A stretch of 43,782 bases of DNA. Source: a virus. Under the pieces are notes generated by a model. That model was not told the DNA's origin, searched no databases, and saw only the letters and a program-made list of their open reading frames with translations. Below are positions 11,801 through 18,587 of the stretch, in pieces. Position 1 is the stretch's first letter; every line of letters begins with the position of its first letter. The DNA lies in the IMG/VR virus record IMGVR_UViG_3300035222_000020, positions 1 to 43,782 of that record, one strand, 5' to 3'. A program made the translations under genes and the position numbers.

Positions 11801-11910
11801 GTAATGTAAATACATTTACAGCATTCCAAACTAAAATAGTATTAAAAGGAAACAATAGTTCTTATCCACCAATAGTACGAGATATGAGAGGAATTGCGCT
11901 TGCGATATAA
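5803..11910 (+). CDS. Giant virion structural protein, DUF4815-type
   Basis: At 2035 residues this is the largest gene here. The N-terminus (PSPTDFNLSPYYDDFSESK, then FRPAFAVQARELTQSQ and LQNQIEKMGNHIFESGAQMIPGEI) matches the DUF4815 family of marine T4-like phage structural proteins that follow gp8. Short modules ETLTGSSSGATAVV (about 477-491) and NETVTGGTSSNTAT (about 600-613) link it to the other baseplate proteins here. The middle has LPAYNLTTDDV and a YTMRDIGSIEKKVDRVEYYTQLSLLE helix (about 1105-1135). The C-terminal third is beta-rich and ends FREYQYSASN...NSSYPPIVRDMRGIAL. A likely role is an outer baseplate or fibre-network protein in the place of T4 gp9/gp10. The start has a GAGGGAAAT ribosome site. 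No promoter lies between this gene and gp8. Confidence 0.78.
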   Translation: MPSPTDFNLSPYYDDFSESKSFHRILFRPAFAVQARELTQSQTILQNQIEKMGNHIFESGAQMIPGEITYDLQYYSVKLTSFTGTSTLSDFVGLTLIGQTSAVEAKIVAVDIATSTDPNTLYVKYNKTGVGNNTNDFVAGESMVAVHASLGNLTAVCTESYTGSAASVAAGTYYINGYAVNVDKQTLVLDKYTNEPSYRIGLTITESFVTPNNDSTLVDNAQGSSNVNAPGAHRFKIALTLSKLALTAITDTNFIELLRLSSGALQNIVRSTEYAILEDTLARRTSDESGDYTIRTFDLDVREHLSSGDNRGIYTSGNGGLETKLALGLSPGKAYVKGYEIEKVGTEFVTIDKARTFGTESGFPTKFDVGNYVNVSNVYGSPDVNFITGETEAFKALQLKLSSPTYAAGTITANNENLILDIGRAKSKGFEYNASTGAAISGSGNISPSTSEIYKHYLFDIEMFSHIGITTSQAFTTGETLTGSSSGATAVVESVSTNTTSTISSSTAADPVVITMAADLDIKNGDAITITSVSTQTELNDNVYYVKQVIGGTAKREFALYDSSGTAVDGTGHTGAGTGGNIATSKVVVSNVQGDFLPNETVTGGTSSNTATTKTDVFENKAFTSYGSSDVKEITMAGSPTYTAQTELSSAYGENVQLSGTISVSGGGQSVVGFNSKFNTELKVGDSIQFADTGGTITTREVIEIISSSALTLGSAIGGTAVSSSIVIRRRTKLQEADKNIGIFELPYSTIKTLKTIVNSGISDTAFTVRKSFVGTLTSTGDITITANTGETFISQSEADYSVTIMTKGGSSSAGVVGDKLSTTGNQHEGDACFALSGSPVGRTLTLDFGANHQGHKVKIIGTLSKTAQNEKTKTLTSNATSTITTQADCEASTISLGKADIYSLASVKMAADFSTTPVSGDTDITDRFSLDNGQRDNFYDIGRLKRVDGSLNPTGQLLITFNYFTHGNGDFFSVDSYSGQIDYTLIPTYTSDTTGDDYRLRDCLDFRPRVDDATTINAGTQNRSYDGTGASTIDIVKFGTSVNSDHEFYKGRIDKLFLTKDGEFKVLSGAPDVKPQAPDIIDNAMHLYTISLPAYNLTTDDVIFETINNRRYTMRDIGSIEKKVDRVEYYTQLSLLETAAQSLQIQDADGFDRFKNGFIVDNFKGHGIGEVTNSDYRCSVDYAKGELRPHFNQDAVELEEVDEDGTALVDADRTAANYQKIGDCLLLPFVEKDLINQPFASKAINVNPFAIFSWMGTIELTPSSDEWRETQRTPELVVNSTTGAWDQLLREGRVPNQNEIALGTVWNEWQTNWTGSPIMDIGSQRTGSTWRHGRAVRQRVNITSINQVNQSRTGITTTAVPQTVRTSMGDRVIDVAFVPFIRSRDVAFVATRLKPNARVYPFFDNVDITSYVTPTSGSLGGNLVTDANGAVSGVFSIPDPKIDTNPRWRTGERTFRLTSSSTNSMDAAAVSTAANAEYIARGLLNTVRDTIVSTREFRGVNTTVTDQQSVIRTSTRQVVQTVGWVDPLSQTFMTDEKGGVCLSSIDLYFSTKDANIPVTVQIRNTVNGYPGSKILPFGEVTLIPSAVNTSSDASVKTTFTFPSPVYIQDQVEYSFVIMSNSNDYETYVARLGETNIGSSRTISKQPYAGVMFKSQNGSTWTAENNEDIKFTMKRCEFSAVTGTVHLSNKTLSAKTLKQNPIRTTNSSGVVRVYHKNHNLHDTNSCVTIAGVPNGTHNGIAHTDINGDYTAITNVTLDTYDVTTSGTATSSGDVGGTAVTATENRQFDVLNLGGLQSLSVPGTSIVPFVRTTTSKSIHGTQTPYSLLSEANRQSVTLADDIYFTQPQAVMSTPNETTRMAGAKSFYVIMEMSTTNPKISPIIDLARRSVFCITNRLNNPTSGNTPSFQSETAANGSSSASKYITKPVVLTNNSTALDIRLTQVVRTSAKVEVYYRTTSADEVRNINEINWTPFNTAGEADKTVTASEADDDFREYQYSASNVNTFTAFQTKIVLKGNNSSYPPIVRDMRGIALAI

Positions 11911-11914
11911 TTAA

Positions 11915-12148
11915 ATGATAAACAATTTGGTTAAAGTATTGAAGTTTGAAAGTTTACAAAGAGATATAAGTTCAAATGCTATTGTAAATACAAGTTCTAG
12001 TGATTATGAAATTTATATAGCTAGAAAACAACAACGAGAAGTAGATAAAAATAAAATGCAAGATATATGTAGAGAAATAAATACTTTGAAAGCAGAATTA
12101 ATAGAAATTAAAAATATAATAAAGAACGGTAACGGAAATGGCAGTTAG
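11915..12148 (+). CDS. Small coiled-coil protein, unknown
   Basis: This 77-residue protein begins four bases after the DUF4815 gene and overlaps the next gene by 11 bases. The sequence is mostly charged and helical. Residues about 38-70 (QQREVDKNKMQDICREINTLKAE...) have heptad-like spacing consistent with a coiled coil, and the end is NGNGNGS. No clear ribosome site precedes it, so translation is probably coupled to the upstream stop. Small coiled-coil proteins in this place may act as assembly chaperones or fibre connectors, but that is speculation. Confidence 0.6.
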   Translation: MINNLVKVLKFESLQRDISSNAIVNTSSSDYEIYIARKQQREVDKNKMQDICREINTLKAELIEIKNIIKNGNGNGS

Positions 12149-13436
12149 ACAAGTAGCAACGACAGATAGTTTAGACAAGTTAAGGATAGAGTTTAATGCT
12201 CTAGCTTTATCTGACTTTGGTGATATTGCAACATTGGACGCTTCATTATCAGCAACTACGGTTATAGGTGCTGTTAACGAAATTAATGGAATTGCAATTG
12301 CCGCTGCTGGTTTCACATTAACAGATGGCCAAAACTCACAAGCGGTTGCTTCTGGTAATACATTAACCGTAAGTACAACAACAGGAATAACTGCGTTAGT
12401 TTCAGCACCAGATACATTAACACTTGGTATAAACACAGATTTAACAGGTATTAATACTATAGATGTTGCAACTTCTGTTGAGATAGGAGATTTAACCCTT
12501 TCAAGTGGTTCAATAATTGCAACAGGTGGTGCTATAAGTTTCGGTAACGAAAACCTAACTACTACTGGTGGAATTACTGGTGGAGCAATAGTTGGTACAG
12601 GATTAACAATCAATGGTGCTGAATTTTTAATGGAAGGCGCTACTTCGGATGCTTTTGCAACAACGATAAGGGTTACTGACCCAACTGCTGCTAATACAAT
12701 TACTATACCAGATATATCAGGAACCGTAATTACTACTGCTGATACAGGTACGGTTACTCAAACTATGTTAGCAAATTCTGCTGTAAGTACAGACCAAATA
12801 GCTGACGCTTCAATAACGATTGCTAAATTAAAAGATTTTCCAACTTCAACATTAACCGTAGACACTTTAATTGCAAATAATATTACAGGTCTTGCTGCTA
12901 CTGCAAGTCAAGTTGCTTTAACTGCTGATAATAGTACTAACGCAACAAGATTTATTACCTTTAGTGATAATGCTACAGGTAACAATGGATTAAAAACAGA
13001 TACAGATTTTTATTACAATCCTTCTACTAATACATTAACTACAACTTCTACACAAGCAAATTATGCTGACTTGGCAGAAAAATATCTTGTTGATAAAGAA
13101 TACGAAGTAGGAACGGTATTATGTATAGGTGGAACTGCCGAGGTAACTCAATGTAAAGATAATCATTGTTCAAAAGTTGTTGGTGTTGTATCAGAAAAAC
13201 CAGCGTTTATAATGAACGGAAGTTTAGAAGGAATGTCAGTTGCTGTTGCATTAACAGGAAGAGTTTCTTGTAAAGTATGTGGACCAGTTAAAAAAGGTGA
13301 TATGATAGTAAGTTGTGAACAAGCAGGTTGTGGTAGAGCAGAAGCAGAACCAAGACCAGGAACATTAATTGGTAAATCTTTAGTCAATGACGATTCAACA
13401 GGAGAAAGATTAGTTGAAATAGTTGTTGGTAAGTAG
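12138..13436 (+). CDS. Fibre-like virion protein with peptidase-G2-like, Cys-rich C-terminus
   Basis: This 432-residue protein has a repetitive fibre-type N-terminus (VGAVNEINGIAIAAAGFTL, TSVEIGDLTLSSGSI). A C-terminal domain begins near residue 310 with QANYADLAEKYLVDKEYEVGTVL. The series YADLAE.Y, EVGTV, VVGVVSEKPAFIMN, VAVALTGRVSCKV and GPVKKGDMI resembles the intramolecular autoproteolytic chaperone domain (peptidase G2 type) of phage fibres and spikes. If active, it would trimerise the fibre and cut itself off. The domain holds seven Cys residues, including CKDNHC and CKVCG...SCEQAGCG, which is unusual for an otherwise Cys-poor virion protein and suggests metal binding or modification. 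The family call is from pattern memory, and I cannot confirm the catalytic residues. Confidence 0.62.
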   Translation: MAVRQVATTDSLDKLRIEFNALALSDFGDIATLDASLSATTVIGAVNEINGIAIAAAGFTLTDGQNSQAVASGNTLTVSTTTGITALVSAPDTLTLGINTDLTGINTIDVATSVEIGDLTLSSGSIIATGGAISFGNENLTTTGGITGGAIVGTGLTINGAEFLMEGATSDAFATTIRVTDPTAANTITIPDISGTVITTADTGTVTQTMLANSAVSTDQIADASITIAKLKDFPTSTLTVDTLIANNITGLAATASQVALTADNSTNATRFITFSDNATGNNGLKTDTDFYYNPSTNTLTTTSTQANYADLAEKYLVDKEYEVGTVLCIGGTAEVTQCKDNHCSKVVGVVSEKPAFIMNGSLEGMSVAVALTGRVSCKVCGPVKKGDMIVSCEQAGCGRAEAEPRPGTLIGKSLVNDDSTGERLVEIVVGK

Positions 13437-13445
13437 GAGTAGATT

Positions 13446-13934
13446 ATGAGTAGTAAAGACGAACAAACTCTATTATGGATTAAGAGATTAAGAGAAGAAA
13501 TCCAATCACACACTAGATACGAAGCAAGACAACTATTTTACATAGACGAGAATGGACTTGACCGTGAGGCTAAAGAACATATGAGTTATGGTGAATGGTT
13601 GAGAGAGTATAACAGGTTTAAAATTGTTAAGGTGGAAGGTTTAGAAGATGTTGTTTGGTTAAAAGAAGTATTAGATGAAGTAGTAAAGAATATCACAGGT
13701 AAGACAAGACAAGATATTCATTTATTTGTTAATCAAACTGCTGGCATTAGTTTCAAACCTCATAAAGATGATAAAGATGTTTACTTATATGTTGTAAAAG
13801 GAAAAAAGAAAGTAAATATTAATAATGAGGTTAAACCTTTATATGATGATGAAGGAATTATCATTGAACAAGGTGTTGAACACTTTGTTGAAAGTGAAGC
13901 TGATACCTGGGGGTTAAGTATTGGAGTTATATAA
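13446..13934 (+). CDS. Small JmjC/cupin-like Fe(II) oxygenase candidate
   Basis: This 162-residue protein is preceded by a good TAGGAG ribosome site. The core reads LFVNQTAGISFKPHKDDKDVYLYVVKGKKKV, with H106-x-D108 and a downstream EQGVEHFVES containing H146. This is the layout of cupin-fold, 2-oxoglutarate/Fe(II) hydroxylases of the JmjC/YcfD type (PH.D..DV.L.V.GKK). YcfD-type enzymes hydroxylate protein side chains. Here the length is short, and a canonical 2-oxoglutarate-binding Lys or Arg is not obvious, so it could also be a non-catalytic cupin. Its stop overlaps the start of the first radical-SAM gene by one base (TAATG). It is the first gene of the accessory cassette, and I infer a role in peptide modification. 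Confidence 0.62.
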   Translation: MSSKDEQTLLWIKRLREEIQSHTRYEARQLFYIDENGLDREAKEHMSYGEWLREYNRFKIVKVEGLEDVVWLKEVLDEVVKNITGKTRQDIHLFVNQTAGISFKPHKDDKDVYLYVVKGKKKVNINNEVKPLYDDEGIIIEQGVEHFVESEADTWGLSIGVI

Positions 13935-14968
13935 TGAATTGGATGTTTTATTTAAAAACAACCGAAACTTGTAATTTAAATTGTAAACATTGTTTCACTT
14001 CTGGCATTAATGGACCTAAAGTATATTGGGATACTACAAAGGTTATTAAATGGTTAAACGATTTCCGTAAATACAATTCACAAAAAAACGATAGCGCTCA
14101 TTTAGAGTTTCACGGTGGGGAACCATTTTTAGTTCCTGTATCTGAAATGCAATATGTGTATGACGCAACTAAAGATTTGTGGGGCAATCAATCTTATGGT
14201 GTAACCACTAACTTGGTTTTCAAACTAAAACAAGAACATATAGATTTTATAAAGGGACCATTAGGGAATAGATGTGGAACTAGTTGGGATCCTGATATTC
14301 GTTTTGAAAATGAGAAACAATTAAACTTATGGAAACGAAATGTTGCTACTTTAATTGATGAAGGTGTAGACATTAAACTCTTTATATCAGTAACCAAAGA
14401 TACGATAGCAATTGAGCCAATTGAATTATTAAAATGGGTGCAAGATTTGGGTGTTAAAGAAATGGCACTTGAACGATTGACTGGTAATGGTAACGCTAAC
14501 TTACATCCTGAAATATTCCCTTCAAATATAGAACAAGACAAGTGGTTTCTAAAAATGCACGAACAAATGATACAATATAAGGCAAGAAAGTGGTTTGATA
14601 ATGAATTTTTAGAAACTATTTACTCAAAGTTTACTTCTGGTGATACGGAGCAAGGAACTTTTTGTAGAAATTGTGAACAAAAGCTCTTTACACTTAACGC
14701 AACTGGCACAATAGGTGGTTGTCCGAATGCTGCTCCTGAATTCAACTTTGGTACTTTGGATGACCCTTTAGTTGGTCTTATAAATAATCCAAAGAGATTA
14801 GAAGTCATTGCTTGTGAAGTGGCAAGAAACCCAATTTGTTGGGAATGTCCTGTTTTCAAGTATTGTGGTGGCGATTGTCACCAATTAGGATGGCAAGGAG
14901 ACATATGTGGTGCTCCTAAATCTCTTATGAAACATTTGGCGCAAAATAAAAGTGAGGCGATATGGTAA
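13934..14968 (+). CDS. Radical SAM/SPASM peptide-maturase-like enzyme 1
   Basis: This 344-residue protein has CNLNCKHC (C13, C17, C20), the CX3CX2C motif that holds the catalytic 4Fe-4S cluster and binds S-adenosylmethionine. HGGEPFLVP at 60-68 is the GGEP SAM-binding motif. The C-terminus is Cys-rich and SPASM-like, with FCRNCEQKLFTLNATGTIGGCPN followed by NPICWECPVFKYCGGDCHQLGWQGDICG. This resembles anaerobic sulfatase-maturase and RiPP-maturase enzymes, which bind auxiliary Fe-S clusters there. It overlaps the candidate substrate gene by seven bases, so it is the best candidate for the enzyme acting on that substrate. An anaerobic-SME-like oxidation of Cys or Ser is plausible, but the actual reaction is unknown. 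Confidence 0.85.
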   Translation: MNWMFYLKTTETCNLNCKHCFTSGINGPKVYWDTTKVIKWLNDFRKYNSQKNDSAHLEFHGGEPFLVPVSEMQYVYDATKDLWGNQSYGVTTNLVFKLKQEHIDFIKGPLGNRCGTSWDPDIRFENEKQLNLWKRNVATLIDEGVDIKLFISVTKDTIAIEPIELLKWVQDLGVKEMALERLTGNGNANLHPEIFPSNIEQDKWFLKMHEQMIQYKARKWFDNEFLETIYSKFTSGDTEQGTFCRNCEQKLFTLNATGTIGGCPNAAPEFNFGTLDDPLVGLINNPKRLEVIACEVARNPICWECPVFKYCGGDCHQLGWQGDICGAPKSLMKHLAQNKSEAIW

Positions 14969-15735
14969 CATTAACAAGTCCGATAACGGCACAGAACATA
15001 GTAGATAGATTTAAAGAATTGGTAACAGATGTAGCAGATACTAGTATAGTATGGGGTACAGATAACTTACCAGGACACTCAGCGTTTACCACCGCTGATT
15101 TTGGTGGAGTAGTTGATGGTATGTCTTTAGTCCTTATTAATACCACAGGAACATTTACGGTTAACGAAACGGTTACTGGAAGCATATCAGCTACAACAGG
15201 AGTTGTTGTATCTTATTCTAGTAATACATTGAAAGTTAGAAACATAGTTCCAGGTTCTGGACAAACGAATTTTTTACAAAATGATATTTTAACTGGTGCT
15301 TCTTCTGGAGCGATTGGAACGATTTCAACATTGACAGAAGTTTCAGCAGTTAGCGTTGGAGTAACTGGTGGTAATATTGGTAATACAGGAAGTCTTATTG
15401 ACGCTTATGATATTTACTCTACTTTAAAAAATGAAATGAATAATTACACTAATATTAAAAATTGCAATGCTGTAGTAAATTTAACAGGTGGTGCTCAACA
15501 ATATAATCAAACAGAAATTGCACATTTAACAACAGCACAAAGAGTCACCTTGACGCCTAGTCAACCAGGTGCATTATCAACAGGAGCACTTGCTACTTCA
15601 ACAAGTGTAGAAAATTATCTATCTACATTAGCAAGTAGTTATACCAGTGAAAGAGCTAACACATATACAATGACTAAAACGATTTGCCATTCAAGTTGCC
15701 ACTCTAGTTGCCACGGCAGTAGGAGTAGAAGATAA
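14962..15735 (+). CDS. Candidate modified virion protein with CHSS-repeat, Arg-rich tail
   Basis: This 257-residue protein is not an enzyme by any motif I see. Residues about 52-130 hold two copies of the short module found in the baseplate proteins (NETVTGSISATTGVVVSYS and NDILTGASSGAIGTI), so it is probably a virion component. Residues about 140-235 are helical and Thr/Ser-rich. The last 17 residues, 241-257, read ICHSSCHSSCHGSRSRR. This is a perfect four-residue C-H-S/G-S repeat with Cys at 242, 246 and 250, followed by an Arg-rich end. The gene lies between radical-SAM enzyme 1 and two unknown genes. It has a GAGG ribosome site, and its stop overlaps the next start (TAATG). The His-x-Ser spacing recalls the HxsA peptides modified by the HxsB/HxsC radical-SAM pair, but I claim no homology. 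I infer that this tail is the core modified by the cassette. Confidence 0.72.
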   Translation: MVTLTSPITAQNIVDRFKELVTDVADTSIVWGTDNLPGHSAFTTADFGGVVDGMSLVLINTTGTFTVNETVTGSISATTGVVVSYSSNTLKVRNIVPGSGQTNFLQNDILTGASSGAIGTISTLTEVSAVSVGVTGGNIGNTGSLIDAYDIYSTLKNEMNNYTNIKNCNAVVNLTGGAQQYNQTEIAHLTTAQRVTLTPSQPGALSTGALATSTSVENYLSTLASSYTSERANTYTMTKTICHSSCHSSCHGSRSRR

Positions 15736-16427
15736 TGATTGAAACTATAGTACCAATTGAATTAAAGAATTTAAAAAAATACTTTGAAGATAAAACACAA
15801 AGTTATATTATAGACTATCAAAAGAGTGAGTTACAAGGACAACAATTTTTAACTTATTTAAGTAATTTAGATATCCCTTGTGATGTGTCAAACTATGATG
15901 ATGAATTATTATTAGCATATTTTGAAACACAAATGTTAGTCAAAGTACCTATGTTAGAAAGAGTTGCTATACAAGTTCTCTTTGAACATAAAGGTTTAAT
16001 GAAAAATGTTGTTCACGGTGCTTTTATTTCTCAAAATTTAGAAATAATTGAACTATGGGCAAATAAATTAGAAAGTCTTCCTTTATATAATATGTCTATT
16101 ATTGGAGAAGGTGCTTTTAAAGAGTTTGTTGAGAGTTATCCTAAAGACGATAGTAATGATGTAAAAGGTATTAATTTTGTTAGTTTATTAAAACATAAAG
16201 ATTTTTACTTTTACTATAACAAAACTAATGAAAAAAATGTTAAATACTATACTAAATACTTCACAGAATATATGTTCAAAGGTAAAAGTCTATTTAATTT
16301 TTGGGGAGTTAAAGAAAACCCATTGTTCTTATTAACTTGGGCAGTTGCTGAAGGAAAATTTGATACTAAAAAATACAACGAAGCTAAAACAGCCGATATA
16401 GGAAAATTAAATGCTACACCTGTTTAA
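15735..16427 (+). CDS. Unknown cassette protein A
   Basis: This 230-residue protein starts at the overlapping TAATG of the CHSS-tail gene and overlaps the next gene by 17 bases. It appears mostly alpha-helical and acidic, with segments such as LLAYFETQMLVKVPMLERVAIQVLFEHKG (about 58-86) and Tyr/Lys-rich stretches (DFYFYYNKTNEKNVKYYTKYF). There is no signal peptide, no membrane segment and no Cys cluster. I do not recognise the family. Its position directly after the candidate substrate suggests a partner protein, such as a substrate-recognition or scaffold subunit, but no RRE-like (PqqD-like) winged helix is evident to me. Confidence 0.65.
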   Translation: MIETIVPIELKNLKKYFEDKTQSYIIDYQKSELQGQQFLTYLSNLDIPCDVSNYDDELLLAYFETQMLVKVPMLERVAIQVLFEHKGLMKNVVHGAFISQNLEIIELWANKLESLPLYNMSIIGEGAFKEFVESYPKDDSNDVKGINFVSLLKHKDFYFYYNKTNEKNVKYYTKYFTEYMFKGKSLFNFWGVKENPLFLLTWAVAEGKFDTKKYNEAKTADIGKLNATPV

Positions 16428-17526
16428 TAAAGTTTATTTAAATTTTGATGACTCAATAGATTGTCATACAAATAGATATGTTATTTCCGAAGATAAAGGA
16501 AATGCAATGCACGAACAATTAGGGACTGCTTATAGTGGTACACTAATTAACTATGCAACGAATAGAAATGAAATGTCAGGTAAGTATTCTGACTTAACTG
16601 GTTTCTTTGAAGATGTATGTACTAAACAAAAATCATTAAATAGTAAAGTTATTATATATTGCGATACACAAGCATTTTTAGAATACTCTATTATATGGTT
16701 AAAAACTATCTTACCTTTTGCTGATAGTGATAATATTGTAAAATACTTAGACCTATATCTACATAACGAAAGAATCACAGCAAATACTCAACTACAACCT
16801 ACACATACTTTAGATTTAACTAAATTGAATACAGGTTTAGGAGATGTTCTAGGATATGTTAATGTTCTACCTACTTTAGATTTAGATAGAGTTAAAGCGC
16901 TTAATTTAGATTTCTCAATTGAATTATTGCTTGGAGAGTACTTTGCTGGCGCTAATTCACACGAAGCTAATTTACTTACTACTTACCATATGTTTTTACA
17001 AAGATTTTATAAAGAAATATTAACAGATGTTAGAGAGGATGCGGCTCTAAATCTTTTAAATAAATCTCAACAAACTGCATTAGGTTATTCAGCAAATGAT
17101 GTTGTTATAAATGCTGATAACCCTTTTGAAGGAATTACAGAATTGGCTGCCTTTGCTGATACAGATGTTTTTACTGCTAAACCTGTTGCAAATGCTGGAT
17201 ATGTGAATACAATAACAATTGATAATTTGACAAGTGAAAAACAAACTGCATTAAAAACTTTAATTAGTACATTACAAACTTTTCAAAATATTCCAAATCC
17301 AGATTACTCAATGAGTCAATTTGATAAAGCTTGTGGTAATTCTTTATCATCAAGCGACTTTGATACAATAATTAATGAAACGGTGACGAATAGTCCGTCT
17401 TTGGCGTATATCCCAAGATTTGATGTTAGTAATGTTAACTACTCATTTTTACAATATCTTTTTTCTTTAAAGAAAGATAACGATTCAAATACGCTAGGAA
17501 AATTCAGACTATTCGCAAACTCGTAG
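16411..17526 (+). CDS. Unknown cassette protein B
   Basis: This 371-residue protein starts inside the end of protein A and ends eight bases before radical-SAM enzyme 2. It is predicted to be soluble. The N-terminal part has KVYLNFDDSIDCHTNRYVISEDKG and SKVIIYCDTQAFLEYSIIWLKTILPF (about 77-102), which look like a beta-strand and helix pair. The C-terminal part is helical, with QFDKACGNSLSSSDF and a SPSLAYIPRFDVSNVNYSFLQYLFSLKK end. I do not recognise the family. Scattered Cys residues occur but no metal-site spacing. It is tightly coupled to protein A, suggesting that the two work together. Confidence 0.65.
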   Translation: MLHLFNKVYLNFDDSIDCHTNRYVISEDKGNAMHEQLGTAYSGTLINYATNRNEMSGKYSDLTGFFEDVCTKQKSLNSKVIIYCDTQAFLEYSIIWLKTILPFADSDNIVKYLDLYLHNERITANTQLQPTHTLDLTKLNTGLGDVLGYVNVLPTLDLDRVKALNLDFSIELLLGEYFAGANSHEANLLTTYHMFLQRFYKEILTDVREDAALNLLNKSQQTALGYSANDVVINADNPFEGITELAAFADTDVFTAKPVANAGYVNTITIDNLTSEKQTALKTLISTLQTFQNIPNPDYSMSQFDKACGNSLSSSDFDTIINETVTNSPSLAYIPRFDVSNVNYSFLQYLFSLKKDNDSNTLGKFRLFANS

Positions 17527-17534
17527 GAGTTTAA

Positions 17535-18587
17535 ATGCGAGAATTTTTAATAGACCCCAAAAGAGATCCAGAGCAAGAGTACACAATTCATTTATTTGAA
17601 TTCTGTAATTTAAGGTGTGGGTTCTGTTGGCAAAATCACAACGACACGGTTGGAATAGATACCGTAATCAATAAAGTAATTCCTGTAGAAAAATTTATCA
17701 GAAGTGAATTAATGATGAGTGTTGTATTTAATATTATGGGTGGCGAAGTCTTTGCTCCTGCAATCTATAATACAGAATTAAATCACGCATATAAAACTTT
17801 ATCAAAAGGCATACAAATGATATGCAAACGCTATGATAAAAAATTAAAAATTAATTGGGTTAGTAATTTGGTTATGAGTGATGAAGGTAATGAGTTATTA
17901 AGAGATTTATTAAGTTGGTCTGAACAGGAAGGTATTGAAGCAACAATGACTACTAGTTATGACCCGAGAGGAAGATTTAACGAAAAAGATTTAGAACGAT
18001 TTAAACAACAAGTAATCTATTGGGGAAAAGAAATAAAATCTTTTTCAATGTTAATAACTAAACCAATGATAAAGTTTCATTTGGAAAAAGGCGATCCATA
18101 CTTCAAACATTTATATGATGAAGGTTATGAGATTTATTTTGATTATTATACACCAGACCAACACGCTAAAGTCTTTATGCCTAGCGATACGGAGTTATTA
18201 AAGTTCTTTAAGTATATAATAGATAACTATCCACAATGTTCGCCTGTAAGAGAATGGATATTTAAGAAAAGAAATTACGCTAGTTGTAGAACAAGTAAAT
18301 TAATATTACAAGACAATACATTATGTCAATGTGGTAATCTTGTACAGGACCCAAAAGATATAGTAGCATATGCTTCGCCTATAAAGAAAAGAGACAATTC
18401 AATTATTGAAAATAAATTTTTAGAAAAATATAATTGTGCTAGTTGTGAATTTTTGGATAGATGTACTTTAGGATGCTTTATGAACCACGATTATAAATGG
18501 AGGGAAGAATTGGATGAGTGTGTTTACAAACTTACGCACAGATATATTGAAAATGTACGAGTACAAAGAAACTTTATCGCAACCTGA
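17535..18587 (+). CDS. Radical SAM enzyme 2 with C-terminal Cys cluster
   Basis: This 350-residue protein has FCNLRCGFC (C24, C28, C31), the radical-SAM CX3CX2C motif, and IMGGEVF (GGE at 69-71), the SAM-binding motif. The C-terminus carries SCRTSKLILQDNTLCQCGN and later YNCASCEFLDRCTLGCFMNHD...DECVYKLTHRY, a SPASM/Twitch-like Cys set likely to hold one or two auxiliary Fe-S clusters. It has a GTAGGAG ribosome site. Its last 74 bases overlap the start of the next gene. It differs from the other three radical-SAM proteins outside the motifs, which argues for a separate step rather than recent duplication. The substrate is unknown. Confidence 0.83.
   Translation: MREFLIDPKRDPEQEYTIHLFEFCNLRCGFCWQNHNDTVGIDTVINKVIPVEKFIRSELMMSVVFNIMGGEVFAPAIYNTELNHAYKTLSKGIQMICKRYDKKLKINWVSNLVMSDEGNELLRDLLSWSEQEGIEATMTTSYDPRGRFNEKDLERFKQQVIYWGKEIKSFSMLITKPMIKFHLEKGDPYFKHLYDEGYEIYFDYYTPDQHAKVFMPSDTELLKFFKYIIDNYPQCSPVREWIFKKRNYASCRTSKLILQDNTLCQCGNLVQDPKDIVAYASPIKKRDNSIIENKFLEKYNCASCEFLDRCTLGCFMNHDYKWREELDECVYKLTHRYIENVRVQRNFIAT
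18499..18516 (+). promoter_or_regulatory. Ribosome binding site deciding an overlapping start
   Basis: GGAGGGA at 18499-18505 stands 8 to 10 bases before the ATG at 18514, inside the coding end of radical-SAM enzyme 2. The alternative ATG at 18553 has no such site. I therefore keep the start that gives a 74-base overlap. Confidence 0.6.
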
